Positions 10,160 through 22,107 of a DNA stretch of 64,000 nt are shown here, piece after piece. Location: positions 44,031,196 through 44,095,195 of the forward strand of contig JARZZO010000013.1 in assembly GCA_030544215.1 (NCBI GenBank), given 5' to 3'. The position numbers and the translations under genes were made by a program. This DNA is from Zantedeschia hybrid cultivar. Lineage: Eukaryota; Streptophyta; Magnoliopsida; Alismatales; Araceae. Within the stretch, counting starts at the first letter, position 1. Every line of letters begins with the position of its first letter. The notes below the pieces were generated by a model that saw nothing but the letters and a program-made list of their open reading frames with translations, had not been told where the DNA came from and searched no databases.

Positions 10160-13100
10160 TTATTATCATCATCAAAGTTCTATCCCTTATATTTGGGGTT
10201 AACTAAATGAATCATGTCTCATCATTTATTATGGTAACACATAGTAACGTGAAGTCCTTTTTAATTACATCTAACTACCTCATTTTAAGTTTTTCTCAAT
10301 GTCTTATACCCTCTTTTACTCTATTGTTATCACATCTCTTAACCAATGTTGAACTAAGACGACGATGTATATGACTAGATCATCGTAGCATATTCTTCTT
10401 AAGCTTAACGTCAATGAGGGTTACATCTAAATCCTTGCATATATATCATTTCTAATTTTATTATTTCTAATCTTATCACACATCTATCTCGACATCCTCA
10501 TCTCAGTAACAAAAATTATATACATAATATTTTCTCGCATCCCAACATTCAGAACCATATAATATAGGAGGTCTCACAATTGTCCTATAAAACTTATATT
10601 TGAGCTTTAAAGGGATTGGTCAATTACAAAAGACTTCATATGTACTCTTACACTTTAGCTAACCCATATTGACTCTATGCGTAACATATTCTTGAATCTA
10701 TTTATAATATTTAATAATAGATCTTAAAAATCAAAATTGTTATTTTTAAGAATAACTTGACCCTCGATTGTAACTAAATCCATGTTATCAACCTCTAAGT
10801 TACCCAAATTATATTTCATATATTCTAACTTATATTCCAAAATAAACTTTCGTTATTATAATTTATCCTTTAAGTTCTCAATATTATGATCAACTAAGAT
10901 AATATCATCTGCAAGTAACAAATATCAAGGGATGTCACCGTTCAAGGTGTTTAGTAACTTAATCGATTACTAAATTAAAGAGATAAAGACTTAATATTGA
11001 TCCTTGATGTAATCTAATAGTAACAGAGAACTCAGACACCTCCTCTACAATAATCTTCACACTAGTATAAACTTTCTCATACATATATTTAATCACATAG
11101 ATATATCTTTTAGATGGTCCATTCTTTTCTAAAGTCTACCAAATTAGCTCTCTAAGTACATAATCATAGACTTTCTTTAAATTAATTAAAATCATGTAAA
11201 AATCTTTTTTTGTCTTTCTATTTTTTTTCACCAATTGTCTCAATAAAAAACTAATTTCTATAATAGATCTATTAGTATGAATCCGAATTGATTTTCCAAT
11301 ACATTAGTTACATGTCTGAGACGCTTCTCTATTATTCTCTCTCAGAGTTTCATAATATAACTCATAAGTTTAATTCCACAATAGTTATTATAATTTTAAA
11401 TATTATCTTTATTTTTGAAGAAGGGAACACAATATTGCTTATCTAGTCATATGTCATTTTATTTATTTTTAGAATCTTATTAAAAAGTTTAATTAGCCAC
11501 TTAATACCTATATTATCTAAATTTTTTCAAGATTTGATAGGTATCTCATTTGATCCAAAAGATTTACCCACTCACAACCTTTTTAGAGAATCTTCAATTT
11601 CCAAAACTCTAATTTGTCGACGTAATGATAATTAATTTGTCCATTAGACACATTAGTTCTTTCACGAGAGTAGTCTCTAAAACATTTTCCATTTAACAAT
11701 TTATCAAGATAAGTATTCCATCTCTCCTTAACCTCACAATCATTCACCATAATCCTACCATCTTCGCTTTTAATATATATAATATGATCTAAATCTTTAC
11801 TCACTTCGTCCCTTAATTTAAAAGTTTACATGTCTTTTTTCACCTTCTTGAGTCTTCAATTTATGATACAAGTCTTTAACTTAGCTTCACTAACTATTTT
11901 CTTAGTGTTTGTTTTAATAATTATATAATCTTTCAAGGTTTGATCATTTTTACTTATTTACGGTGCTTTGAAATATTCACGTTTATCGATAATAGACTTT
12001 TTTCAATTTCATTATCCTATCACTATGTCTTTTTTCTAATAATTGTTTTACCTTTAGCTTCACCTAGGATCTATTTTGCTACTTTTGTTATACAATCGGT
12101 CATTCTTTTTCTTACTATATTAATTTCTCCTTCAATATCCTATATATATTATTTTAACATACATTCTTTAAAAGCATATAAATTTTCTCCTCTCGAGTTC
12201 CACCATTTAATTTAAAGACAACTATTCACTACGTCATTTTTCTTTCACTTTTGGATGTAAACATTTATTACTAAAATTCTATGTCAAGGAGTTAGACTAT
12301 CCTTAGATATGACTTTACAATCTTTATATAATAATTGATTATTTTTTTAATAAGAAAATAATATATTTGACTTTTATATGTTTCGCTTTTATAAGTTATT
12401 AAATATTCAACTCACTTCTTAAAATAAATATCCATAATTATTAAATCATATGTAGTAGCAAAGTCAAGAATAACATGTCCCATGCCATTTCTATCATCAA
12501 AGCCAAAGCTTCTATGAACCCTCTTCTAGCCGTTATTATCCTTTCCTACCTGACTACTTAAACCTCCACCGACAAAAGTCCATTCACCATCATGGATATC
12601 TTGGATTATCTTATGAAAATTCTTTGAAAAGTCATTCATAACACTGTCTTATAATCTTATACTTGAGGTGCACTCTCTTATAATCTTATACTTGAGGTGT
12701 TTATGCACTAATTACATTTAAAACTTTTTTGTCTACTACAAATTTAACTAATATGAGTCTATCCTTCTTCTTTTTTAACTTTTACAATTGTCTTTTAACT
12801 TTTTGTCAATAATAATAGCTACATCATTTTTATTATTATTCTTGTCTATATACTATAATTTGAAACTTTTCATTTCTTCAGCTTTAGAATTATTCCACCT
12901 ACTTTCTCGTAAACAAGTTTTGTTGATGCTCTTATCTATCATTGAATTAACTAACTCTAAAATTTTTACTACTTAGGGTTCTTATATTCTATGTCGTTAA
13001 ACGAATGTATTTTTATGGACTAATTTATTAACTCACGCTCATCTAATATGTGGGAACACTTATCCATTTGCCACCGCAACTAGACGTCATTGCGGTGTGT

Positions 13101-13313
13101 CAATTATGGAGAATGCCCTAGCAACTACTTGTTTACTTTTTATTACACCAGGAGTCGATGTAACACATCAATTTTGAGGAATGTCTTAACACTAGCCCGA
13201 AAAATTAGTTTATAATTCTTGATGGGATCGTGACAAATTTTATTAAGTATTGACTGTCAACCTAACACACTTCCTCCTTTCTCATCTGGATTTAGAACCG
13301 GTCATGATGGAGC
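10160..13313 (-). mobile_element. Degenerate RTE-type LINE, about full length, with 19-bp TSD
   Basis: The element is flanked by TGAACTAAGGATTAATGTA (10141-10159) and TGAACTAAGAATTAATGTA (13314-13332), one mismatch. The left end carries the ATC/ATT trinucleotide tail and the AAGTTCTATCCC..ATTTGGGGTT segment found at the 3' end of plant RTE LINEs. On the minus strand, 12420-12590 decodes with stops to an AP-endonuclease piece (GFDDRN..HVILDFATTYDLII). 11583-11804 encodes a pre-RT segment (IKSEDGRIMVNDCEVKERWN). Every frame is broken, so it is inactive. Its 3.15-kb length matches full RTE elements. Short AT-rich open frames inside are not genes. Confidence 0.8.
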
Positions 13314-13332
13314 TGAACTAAGAATTAATGTA

Positions 13333-13618
13333 AAATATTAAACATTATAATAAAAAACAAAAAATCCTTCTTTTTCTTTGAACATGTCATGTGCTCATAG
13401 TAGAGCACTACATTTCCTCCACGCAAGAATGTAGGAGAGGGTAGAAATCTAATGGCACAATTCCTAATCTGTACAAAGTGATAAGAACACTCGATAGCAC
13501 TGTAAATGGCAAAGATGTGGGAAGATATATATTTAAGATGAATGTACTTAAATCGACCTAATAAATTAGATGAGTAAATAAATAAATGGATTAGATCTTG
13601 GGTATCTTATTTCTTATG
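13333..13618. other. Intergenic, no feature seen
   Basis: AT-rich DNA between the RTE LINE and a MITE. No coding or RNA signature was found. Confidence 0.4.
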
Positions 13619-13860
13619 GGCCGGTTTGTTTGCGGGATAAGAGTCGAACATGACGGGTTGTACGGCTTATTCGTTTTGGGAGCGTGAATGCGTTATTCTT
13701 GACACGGATACGTTATTCTTATAATAAGTGGAATAAATCATTCGACCTAAAATGCGTGAATCACTTATTACGTGGAACTACTTATTCCATATAAAGTAAA
13801 TTCTTCTTGTTCCTAAAATAAAATATTCGAAATGCTATATCCACAAAACAAATCGGTCCT
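13618..13860. mobile_element. Putative MITE (TIR GGCCGGTTTGTTT)
   Basis: The left end is GGGCCGGTTTGTTTG and the right end AAAACAAATCGGTCCT, whose reverse complement AGGACCGATTTGTTTT matches imperfectly. It is about 240 bp and non-coding, with internal CTTATTCC/GGAATAA inverted words. The target duplication is unclear, so the superfamily is not assigned. Confidence 0.5.
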
Positions 13861-16800
13861 ATACGTTAAAACGTAAATGAGTTTAACGAAGAATTTGTTT
13901 ATCTTAAACTGTAATATGTCTAGTAAGTAGACTTGATTCTAACTTCAATAGATTTATGTAAATATATAACAATATGATTTTTATTAGATAAACAGATATG
14001 TCAAGATCATAATTAAGAAGTCTAGGCTGATGTGCTATCAAGTTTGGACTTTGGCCGGTTAAGACCACCCTATAAACCAAGAAGTTCCCCCTCGTCTTGT
14101 GCGGAGATGCGATAGTACCATTCTAGAGAATGCTGCTAGTTTTAGGCACCAATGACGGCAGTGGTCTCTAATGCCTAGACCACATGAGTTAGACTTGCTG
14201 CATCGAAAATATTAAAAATAAAAAATTAAGATACATCACATATCATGCAGCAAGTATTTTCAGTAGGCACAAAAAGACCGAAATTATCAAGGATTGCTCA
14301 AAAGTAGTGACTCGTGTTATTGCTCAAGGAATCGTCAAAACTTAGTGAGACTTGTCAAATTTGGCATTTTTAGCATCTCATGGTTAGCTGTTGAGTAGGT
14401 CATTTATGGGCATAATGTTGCAAACTCTACACTGAGTAGGTCATGTTATTGACAGTGATAAGTGATAGGTCCTGTCATTAACAGTGATAAGTGATAACGA
14501 AGAAACTCCTCCAGTCAGTCATGAGAAAGGAGTGTGTACGGTCATTGGTTTTATCAATTTTTTAAAATGAGGTATATAAATATATCTTCAAAAAATAGTT
14601 TACTTACTTATTTTATAAAATATTACAAAAAAAATCTCATAAATATTACGGTTATATCCATATGTCAAGGTGCCATGAATTCCAAACCAACATGCCAAAA
14701 AGATTCCAACTACTTTTTACCTGTATACCTCTTAAATCTACTAGAAGTTTCAAATATATTCTTGACCTTATCATTATTTACAGAATCTTTTAACATATTT
14801 GATCAGAGTTCACATGCTTTTGGCAAAGACTTGGAAGTATATATATAAATATGTTTATTTTTTAATGTATATATATATATATATAAACTCTTATTTTTTG
14901 AGGTGTGGGAAGGAAATCTATAGAAAACCCCTAGCTAGATCACTCCGTCAAAGCGTTTCCTCCATTATTTTCCCACCCTTGATTAAAAGTTGATGGGAGA
15001 TTGATATAATGATATTTTATCTCATTTCTGATTTCAACACTAACAATACTATATTTACATGAACTCTATCTCACGAGGCTTGTAGTAGGATTCAGTAATC
15101 AAGACGGTATTCGAAAATACTTGGAGGACTCGATTCAATAAGATAGAGATTATAAAAATCAAGACAAATTTCAAAATAGAAATCTATCATGTCACAAAAT
15201 TTTCATTTTTCTTCATGTCAAATGTTTATGTGGGTTGTCAACTAAAGAGTTGTAAGTGAATAAACATTTATGTTGTACACCGAAAAAGGTTAAAATTTAA
15301 ATAAAAGTATAAGTGAGAAAATCAGTCATACTTCTCTCTTTCTCTTTCTTTCTTTTTTTTTTTTTACCTCAACACCTTGTCAAGCACGTGTAACATCATT
15401 TATACGGATCATCATCGTGACCCATGTAATGTGACCAAAGCGAAGAATAATGTCAGCAAAATATTCCTCTCACCTCAAAAAAAAATGGTAAGTGTGTTTT
15501 TTTGAATTTTTACTTTTCAATTCTTATAATTTTTTAATGTTCTTTATAAACATATGCAATCTTCGTATTATCTTAAAACCATCATAACTTTGATGAAAGA
15601 CTTTTCTGAGAGGATTGAAAGGCTTTTTAAGGATATTTTAAATAACTGTAAGAACCAATAAGAGATTTAAAGATTGTAAACTTATAAGAAACATTGAAAG
15701 ATTATAGCTACTGGAAAGTTTTTTTCTAAGTAAGACTTATAGAGCCTTTTTAGTGGAGAGAATATACAATTTAATAGAGAGCAATATTCTTTTCACAGGG
15801 CTTGCCATTTGCGAGAACACTCAGGTATAGGTCCCTATAATCTTGGGGGTCAACCTTTGGAGATGAAGATTTGAACTCAAAATCTCTCCTTTGCAAGGAA
15901 AGTCTAATACTGCTCACCTATAGCCTCTTTGGTGATAAGATGAATATTGTCATATATTACATTTATAAGAAGAGTAATACTTGCTGCAATGGCCTCTCTA
16001 ATCATAATGCAGGCATTACAGTGGGTAAAAGAAAAAAAAAATATTTTCTTGAATTTTTTTTTAATTCGACCCTAAGGTCTCTTATTTAGTCATACGATGC
16101 AATGTCCGAAAGAGAGATTTAAAAAAAATCGAAAAATAAAAAATCGACCCAATGAATAGTGAAAAATGTCTACTTAATGGGTCGAGCTCAATAACAATTT
16201 TTAATATTTTAGATTTTTTTGAGTTGCTCGATCGAGCATTGCATTGTACGGCAAGTATTATTTTTATAAGAATATATATGGCGGGTGTGGTTCATGAGAT
16301 TATGAAAGATTTTGAACTCATAATATTGATTTATCTTTAAATTAGGGGAATAATATTGATTTTTTTACTTAAAACTCATTATACACAGTTGATCAATTAG
16401 TCTATCCTTTTAAAAAAGAAAATCTATGTAAAATCTCAATTTTTTTGGACGCCCAAGAGAAACGATTTGATTCATGAGAGAGTAAGCTATATTCTGACAT
16501 CAAACATGGAAAAAGATGCATACAAATATATAAATCACTGTTAGTCGAACGTGACGACAAGAGGGAGCATGACCATACTTCTTAAATCTTCCATTTTAAT
16601 AAAAGATTAAGTAACATTATATTAAGTTAACCATGATAAGTACACTTAAGTGCGGTACAAAACGTCAAACTCAAAAGATAGGTGAATTATTTACTTCTTT
16701 AACTTTAATGCCGAATCTAGTTTTGACTTAATAAAAGGGAAATCTGATTAGAGAAACGCATAATCGTGATCCGATCTACTGGGATACAGACCCCTCATCA

Positions 16801-17430
16801 TGATCTGATCATTTTTAAAGAAGGAAATATTAACATACTATATTTATTGGAAGTTATCTGATATTTATTATTTTTTAAAATAATTTGAGCACATCCCCCA
16901 AAATATAATTGATTATCCCATTTAAATTATTTAAAATGATTATATGGTAAAAATCCAAATAATTTTAAGGACATTTGCAAATGTAATCCCCTTCTACGAT
17001 GAGATGGGTTCCTGTCGAGCTATTTCCTTAGGTCTATACGTGGAGCCACTTACATAAAATTTAAGGTGATAAGGTCTCAAAAAAATAATAAGATCAAGAA
17101 GTTCCCATCTCTTTTGTAAATTTACGTTCATAACTAACATAATCTCACATAGGAAGGTATATACAAATTTGTCCCTAGAGTACTTGCTGTCTATAAGACT
17201 ATTCTGACATTAATTAGTTACAACTCAAGTTAATTACGCTCATCTTATAACAGATCTCAACAGGTTATAACATAAATATTTTTGATATCTAATAGGATTA
17301 TATTGATTAATGTGATTGCACGATGGGCCCTTTTGCTATTTTAGATAGACCAAGCATATTTTTATAAATATTATTTAATATTTTAAACTATAATGTAATA
17401 TTCATTTTCTGGAAGAAAGCACCCTCCTCT
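13861..17430. other. AT-rich intergenic region
   Basis: No gene or RNA is supported. Features are limited to low complexity: an (AT)n run near 14866-14886, T-runs near 15350, and generally AT-rich sequence. Short open frames have no recognisable motif. Confidence 0.5.
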
Positions 17431-17498
17431 TTATTGGACGCGGTAGCTACCCTGCCAAATTACCCCGACGAAACAGCCTCTTACACAATCGTCCTGCC

Positions 17499-17577
17499 GA
17501 ACACCCAATGAAACAGCGCCACGTCTGGCCCTTGCGCCATTTCTCCCGCGGAACGCCCAATGGAACAGCGCCCCGTC
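17499..17577 (+). promoter_or_regulatory. Direct repeat with two CCAAT boxes upstream of the SHMT gene
   Basis: GAACACCCAATGAAACAGCGCCACGTC (17499-17525, given here only to show the two halves) recurs at 17551-17577 with 3 substitutions, a 52-bp period. Each unit carries CCAAT, and the first ends in an ACGT-core GCCACGTC word. They lie about 370-450 bp before the chosen ATG, beside a GC-rich 5' leader with a (CT)n tract. A promoter role is inferred from position and motif. Confidence 0.45.
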
Positions 17578-17740
17578 AGCTCGCTTCCACCGAACGTTAC
17601 AAATAGGTCTTAAGAATCCGTCCGAAAACGTCCTGTCCACCAAATCCCATCCAGGTGCATCCCCCCTGCACATGCTGCCCATCGCCACCCAGACCTCTCC
17701 GCCTATTACCCCCCCGCCCCTCCCGTATTTCTTTCCATCG

Positions 17741-17761
17741 CCTCTCTCTCTCTCTCTCTCT
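17741..17761 (+). repeat. (CT)n tract in the SHMT 5' leader
   Basis: A run of CT dinucleotides, CTCTCTCTCTCTCTCTCTCT, sits about 190 bp before the ATG. Pyrimidine microsatellites are common in plant 5' UTRs. Confidence 0.8.
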
Positions 17762-17948
17762 GCGCAACTCCACCTTCCATGGAAGCTGGAACCCCTCCAT
17801 CGCCGCCTTCAGCCTCCCTGTACACCCTTCTCCACTGCTCCCGCCGCCGCTGTTGCTGTTCCTGCTGCTGCTGTTGTTCTTCCTTGTAGAACGCCGAGGA
17901 ACTCTTCGCCAGGCCTTCCCAACTCCCCAACAATTCAATCCCCCTCCT

Positions 17949-20900
17949 ATGGACATCACCAGCCCCCAATCCACCATCTCCCTGGGGTTCCACCCCCACG
18001 TCGCCCCCCGCGCCCCCATCGCCGGGGATCTCAACCAGGAGCCCGATGACTCGCCGGAGGACTCCTCCGCCGGCGCCGACGACGCCGACGACTCCGGTGA
18101 CGAGCGGGGGGGCGGGGAGTTCAGCCTCCTCGGCTACCCGATGTGCCTGCGCAAGCGGAAGGACGGGGAGTCCTCCTCCTCGTGCTCGTCGTCCACTCTG
18201 CACCCCGCCAAGAGGGCGGCGGTGGCGGAGTCCGATCTCGAGGCGCGGCGGGCCGCCGTCCGGGCGTGGGGGAACCAGTCCCTCGCCGCGGCCGACCCGG
18301 ACGTGTTCGAGATTATGGAGCGGGAGAAGCAGCGGCAGTTCCGGGGGATCGAGCTCATCGCCTCGGAGAACTTCGTGTGCCGGGCCGTGCTGGAGGCGCT
18401 CGGTAGCCACCTGACGAACAAGTACTCCGAGGGGCTGCCCGGCGCGCGCTACTACATCGGGAACCACTACATCGACCAGATCGAGCGGCTGTGCTGGGAG
18501 CGCGCTTTGGCGGCCTTCCACCTCGACCCGGAGTGCTGGGGTGTGAATGTGCAGCCCTACTCCTGCACCTCCGCCAATTTTGCCGTTTACACGGGGCTTT
18601 TGCTCCCCAAGGATCGGATCATGGGGTTGGATTCCCCTTCGGGTGGGCATGTGAGCCATGGGTACTACACACCAAGCGGGAAGAAAGTTTCTGGAGCATC
18701 TATCTTCTTTGAGAGCTTGCCGTATAAGGTTAATACGCACACTGGATACATAGATTACGATAAACTCGAGGAGAAGGCGCTGGAGTACCGCCCGAAGATA
18801 TTGATCTGTGGTGGGAGCTCGTACCCGAGGGAGTGGGATTATGCGCGGTTCAGGCAGATTGCGGACAAGTGCGGGGCGGTGTTGATGTGTGATATGGCTC
18901 ACATCAGCGGGCTTGTTGCTGCAAAGGTATTGGATTTCTACACGAGAAAGAAACTTTTTTTTCCTTTGGCGTGGACTATTATCACGGTTTGTTCGATTAC
19001 TATGAATGTTTAAATGGTGATCTTTGGTTGTACATATCAATATGAGGTATATACACTGAGGTGCCCTATGCTTTTCAAAAACAAGGGCAGTGATGTAAAG
19101 ATATCCTAGGCTTTTTAAATGGTACTGCTAAGTCTGGGATCCAATTCAACGAACTGACAGGTTAGATGGTGTTGCTAGATACTTGCAGCATTCACTATCC
19201 CCTCTGTTTTCTGTTTTCAGAGTAAACCTAACCTATTGAGCCGCTGCATATGCTTGTCATATTGATTATGTTCTTCAGACTTATCCGAATATTGGCATCA
19301 AGGGTGGGCTCGATGGCCATTGAAGCTAGCCATCCATGGCAGCCCTTTATGTGGTTATATGAATAGTGTTGCTGCAGTTTTTCTATGAAATAATTTTGCA
19401 TGTTGAACTCGTAACCAAGTAACATCACCTAATAATTTTGTTGTCATTCTCTTGAAAGGCAGTTTTTTTCTTCCCTCTAACAAGTTGCTGGTGAGCTACT
19501 CACTTCTATGGGTTGTTAGAAGGGGTGGATGTAGGGATTTTTCTTTGAGAGGAGGGGGCAACATAACTATAAACTGTTTTCTAGATTTATGTAAGACATA
19601 ACATATAAAATAAATCATAAAAAATAAAACATTTCTGAAGGTACATCAACTTCAGATTTTCTCACAATTTTCTTAACAATGGAAGACATAAAATGCTAAT
19701 CCATGTTAACTTCTGTTACCTTCATGGAAAAATAAATAAAAGTACGAGTACTGAAACATTATTAAGTGACACCAGTGTTCATAGACTTAAGCTACATTGC
19801 ACTAGAAAAGTGAAAAAGTGACAATCTTAAGACCCTTCAAATTATTCCATAAGATATGTAGAACTTATTCCATCGGGCTTAGAATGAATAGTGGAAGAAT
19901 AAACAGTCCATGGTGGAGAATAAAGAAGGAAAAAGAAGGATTGAAGGTTGAGAGGTGACCTAGATCTTCGTGGAGATGATTTGAGAGCAAAGTCAAAGAC
20001 AAAATGAGGCTTATGATTATGTTACAGTGCAACTCTGCAAGAACTTCTTGCTGATTAATGGAGGAGGTTTATGTGGAACTTCCTCGGAAGTCTTGGACTT
20101 GGGGGGTCACAGAAGTTAGAAAGATAAAAAAAGGAGAGACAGATTAAATTATTGAACTGGATGTAACTCATAACTTTGTATTTTTTGTGAACATTGTTCT
20201 CATCTCCTTTTTTTTTTTTTTCCTTCTCATTCTTGTTTGTATCTCCTTTCTCTGCTCTTGCTGCTGCCATCAGACAGTCAGGCTGCCGAACTGTTGTTCA
20301 AATGCGAGAGACAGGGAAGTAAACAGTACATATATAAATGTTCTTGATTGAGATAATGATCATGGGACAGTGTAATGAGGATAATAATGTGTCTGCTACA
20401 TTGCTGTTTTATTGCCATTTGACTGTTGAATCTTTACTTTTCATTGTTTAAGTCCCATACTTTATGCCTTTCTTCATTATGTTTCATGTCCATTTTCCAA
20501 TTATCATTCCCCAGGAAAAGGAAGCCTTTAGGTTTTTCTTTTATTTGTTTCAAAGGATGCTGATTTCTAATATCCCCTATGACTACCTGAATTCTAATTT
20601 CATTTATTGTTTCTAGCAGAACTTATGAGAATGTACTCTTTTTCACTTGTTCCTTCTAGTAGATCCTTCGGGATTGTGCTCTTGTATCAATTCACTATCT
20701 TTTCACATATCTGCGCCAACCTCGTTTCAGTCATTGCATCATTTTCTGTTGACTGCTGTTGACTATGATACCACATTTCGCAGGAGTGCCTTAGTCCTTT
20801 TGATTATTGTGATATTGTTACCTCCACAACTCACAAAAGTCTTCGGGGCCCAAGGGGAGGTATAATTTTCTTCCGAAAAGGTAGGAAACTGAGAAAAAGA

Positions 20901-22067
20901 GGGATGTCTCTTTGCCAAGCATATGAAGATGATCACTATGATTTTGAGGACAGGATAAATTTTTCAGTCTTTCCGTCATTACAAGGAGGACCTCATAATA
21001 ACCATATTGCGGCATTAGCAATAGCTTTGAAACAAGTAGCAACCCCTGAATACAAGGCATACATCCAACAGGTTAAAAGAAATGCTAAGGCTTTAGCAGC
21101 TGCTTTGCTAAGAAGAAAATGCCGATTGGTAACTGGGGGTACTGATAACCATTTGTTGCTCTGGGACCTCAGAACTTTGGGCTTATCAGGTATTGAACCT
21201 TTTCCTTTTTCTTTCCCTTTATTTTTTGTATATGCCGTATAAAACACATCTGTTTAAACATTATCATTATATCATGCTTAAATCAATTAAATGTGCACAA
21301 AAATGCTCATGTGGAACTCTCAGGTGGATCATGATCATATCTGTCAGTACCACAGACATGCATGTTAATATGCTGCCTTGCGTATGTAGTTGCTTCTAAG
21401 CATTGAATACACAACTATATTTGACAGTTGTATCTTTGTACATTGGGCAACTGAAACTCACGCTAAAGAAATAAGGATAGAAAATGTACAACTACATCAT
21501 ATGTACTAATTAGTGACTAAAAGGCATGTCCCATCAACCAATGGAAAAATGTATTAACATATCAATAGAACTCCATCTTATGCTGGCTCTAGATTAATGA
21601 AAGTGCATTAAGGGGCTCTTTGCATCATAGCTCGTTTCTTCGCTTTCTTTCAAGGAAGGCAGAATCGGCACGAATTGGATTGGATCGGCCGATCCACTTA
21701 GTTTTCAGCCGGACCGATCCAATCTCGAGCCCTAACCCACCGATCCTTTCTTAGGATCAGTTGGATCGGCTGGGATCGGGCTGGATCGGCTGATCTGATC
21801 GGAGGATCGGCCGATCCGGACCGGATCTTATTATGGAGGTGATGCACAACAATGGGTGCTTGTGACAATCATCTATGGCCACACAGATGAGTATCACCGG
21901 TTTCTTGAGGAATATAGACAATGGTACGAGTCTTACATGTCTTTGGAAAACTATGTCTAATACTTGTATAACATCTACAGTGTAAGACTACAATGATTTT
22001 TGTTGTTGTTGTTTTATCATTTATTCATATACATGACTAGACTAACTTACTTAGGGGTAAGGTATTA

Positions 22068-22107
<40 letters not shown>

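Noticed and set aside
17706..19040. 444-codon minus-strand open frame over SHMT exon 1
   Set aside because: It lies antisense to a well-supported GC-rich exon, crosses its splice donor and shows no motif; a composition shadow.
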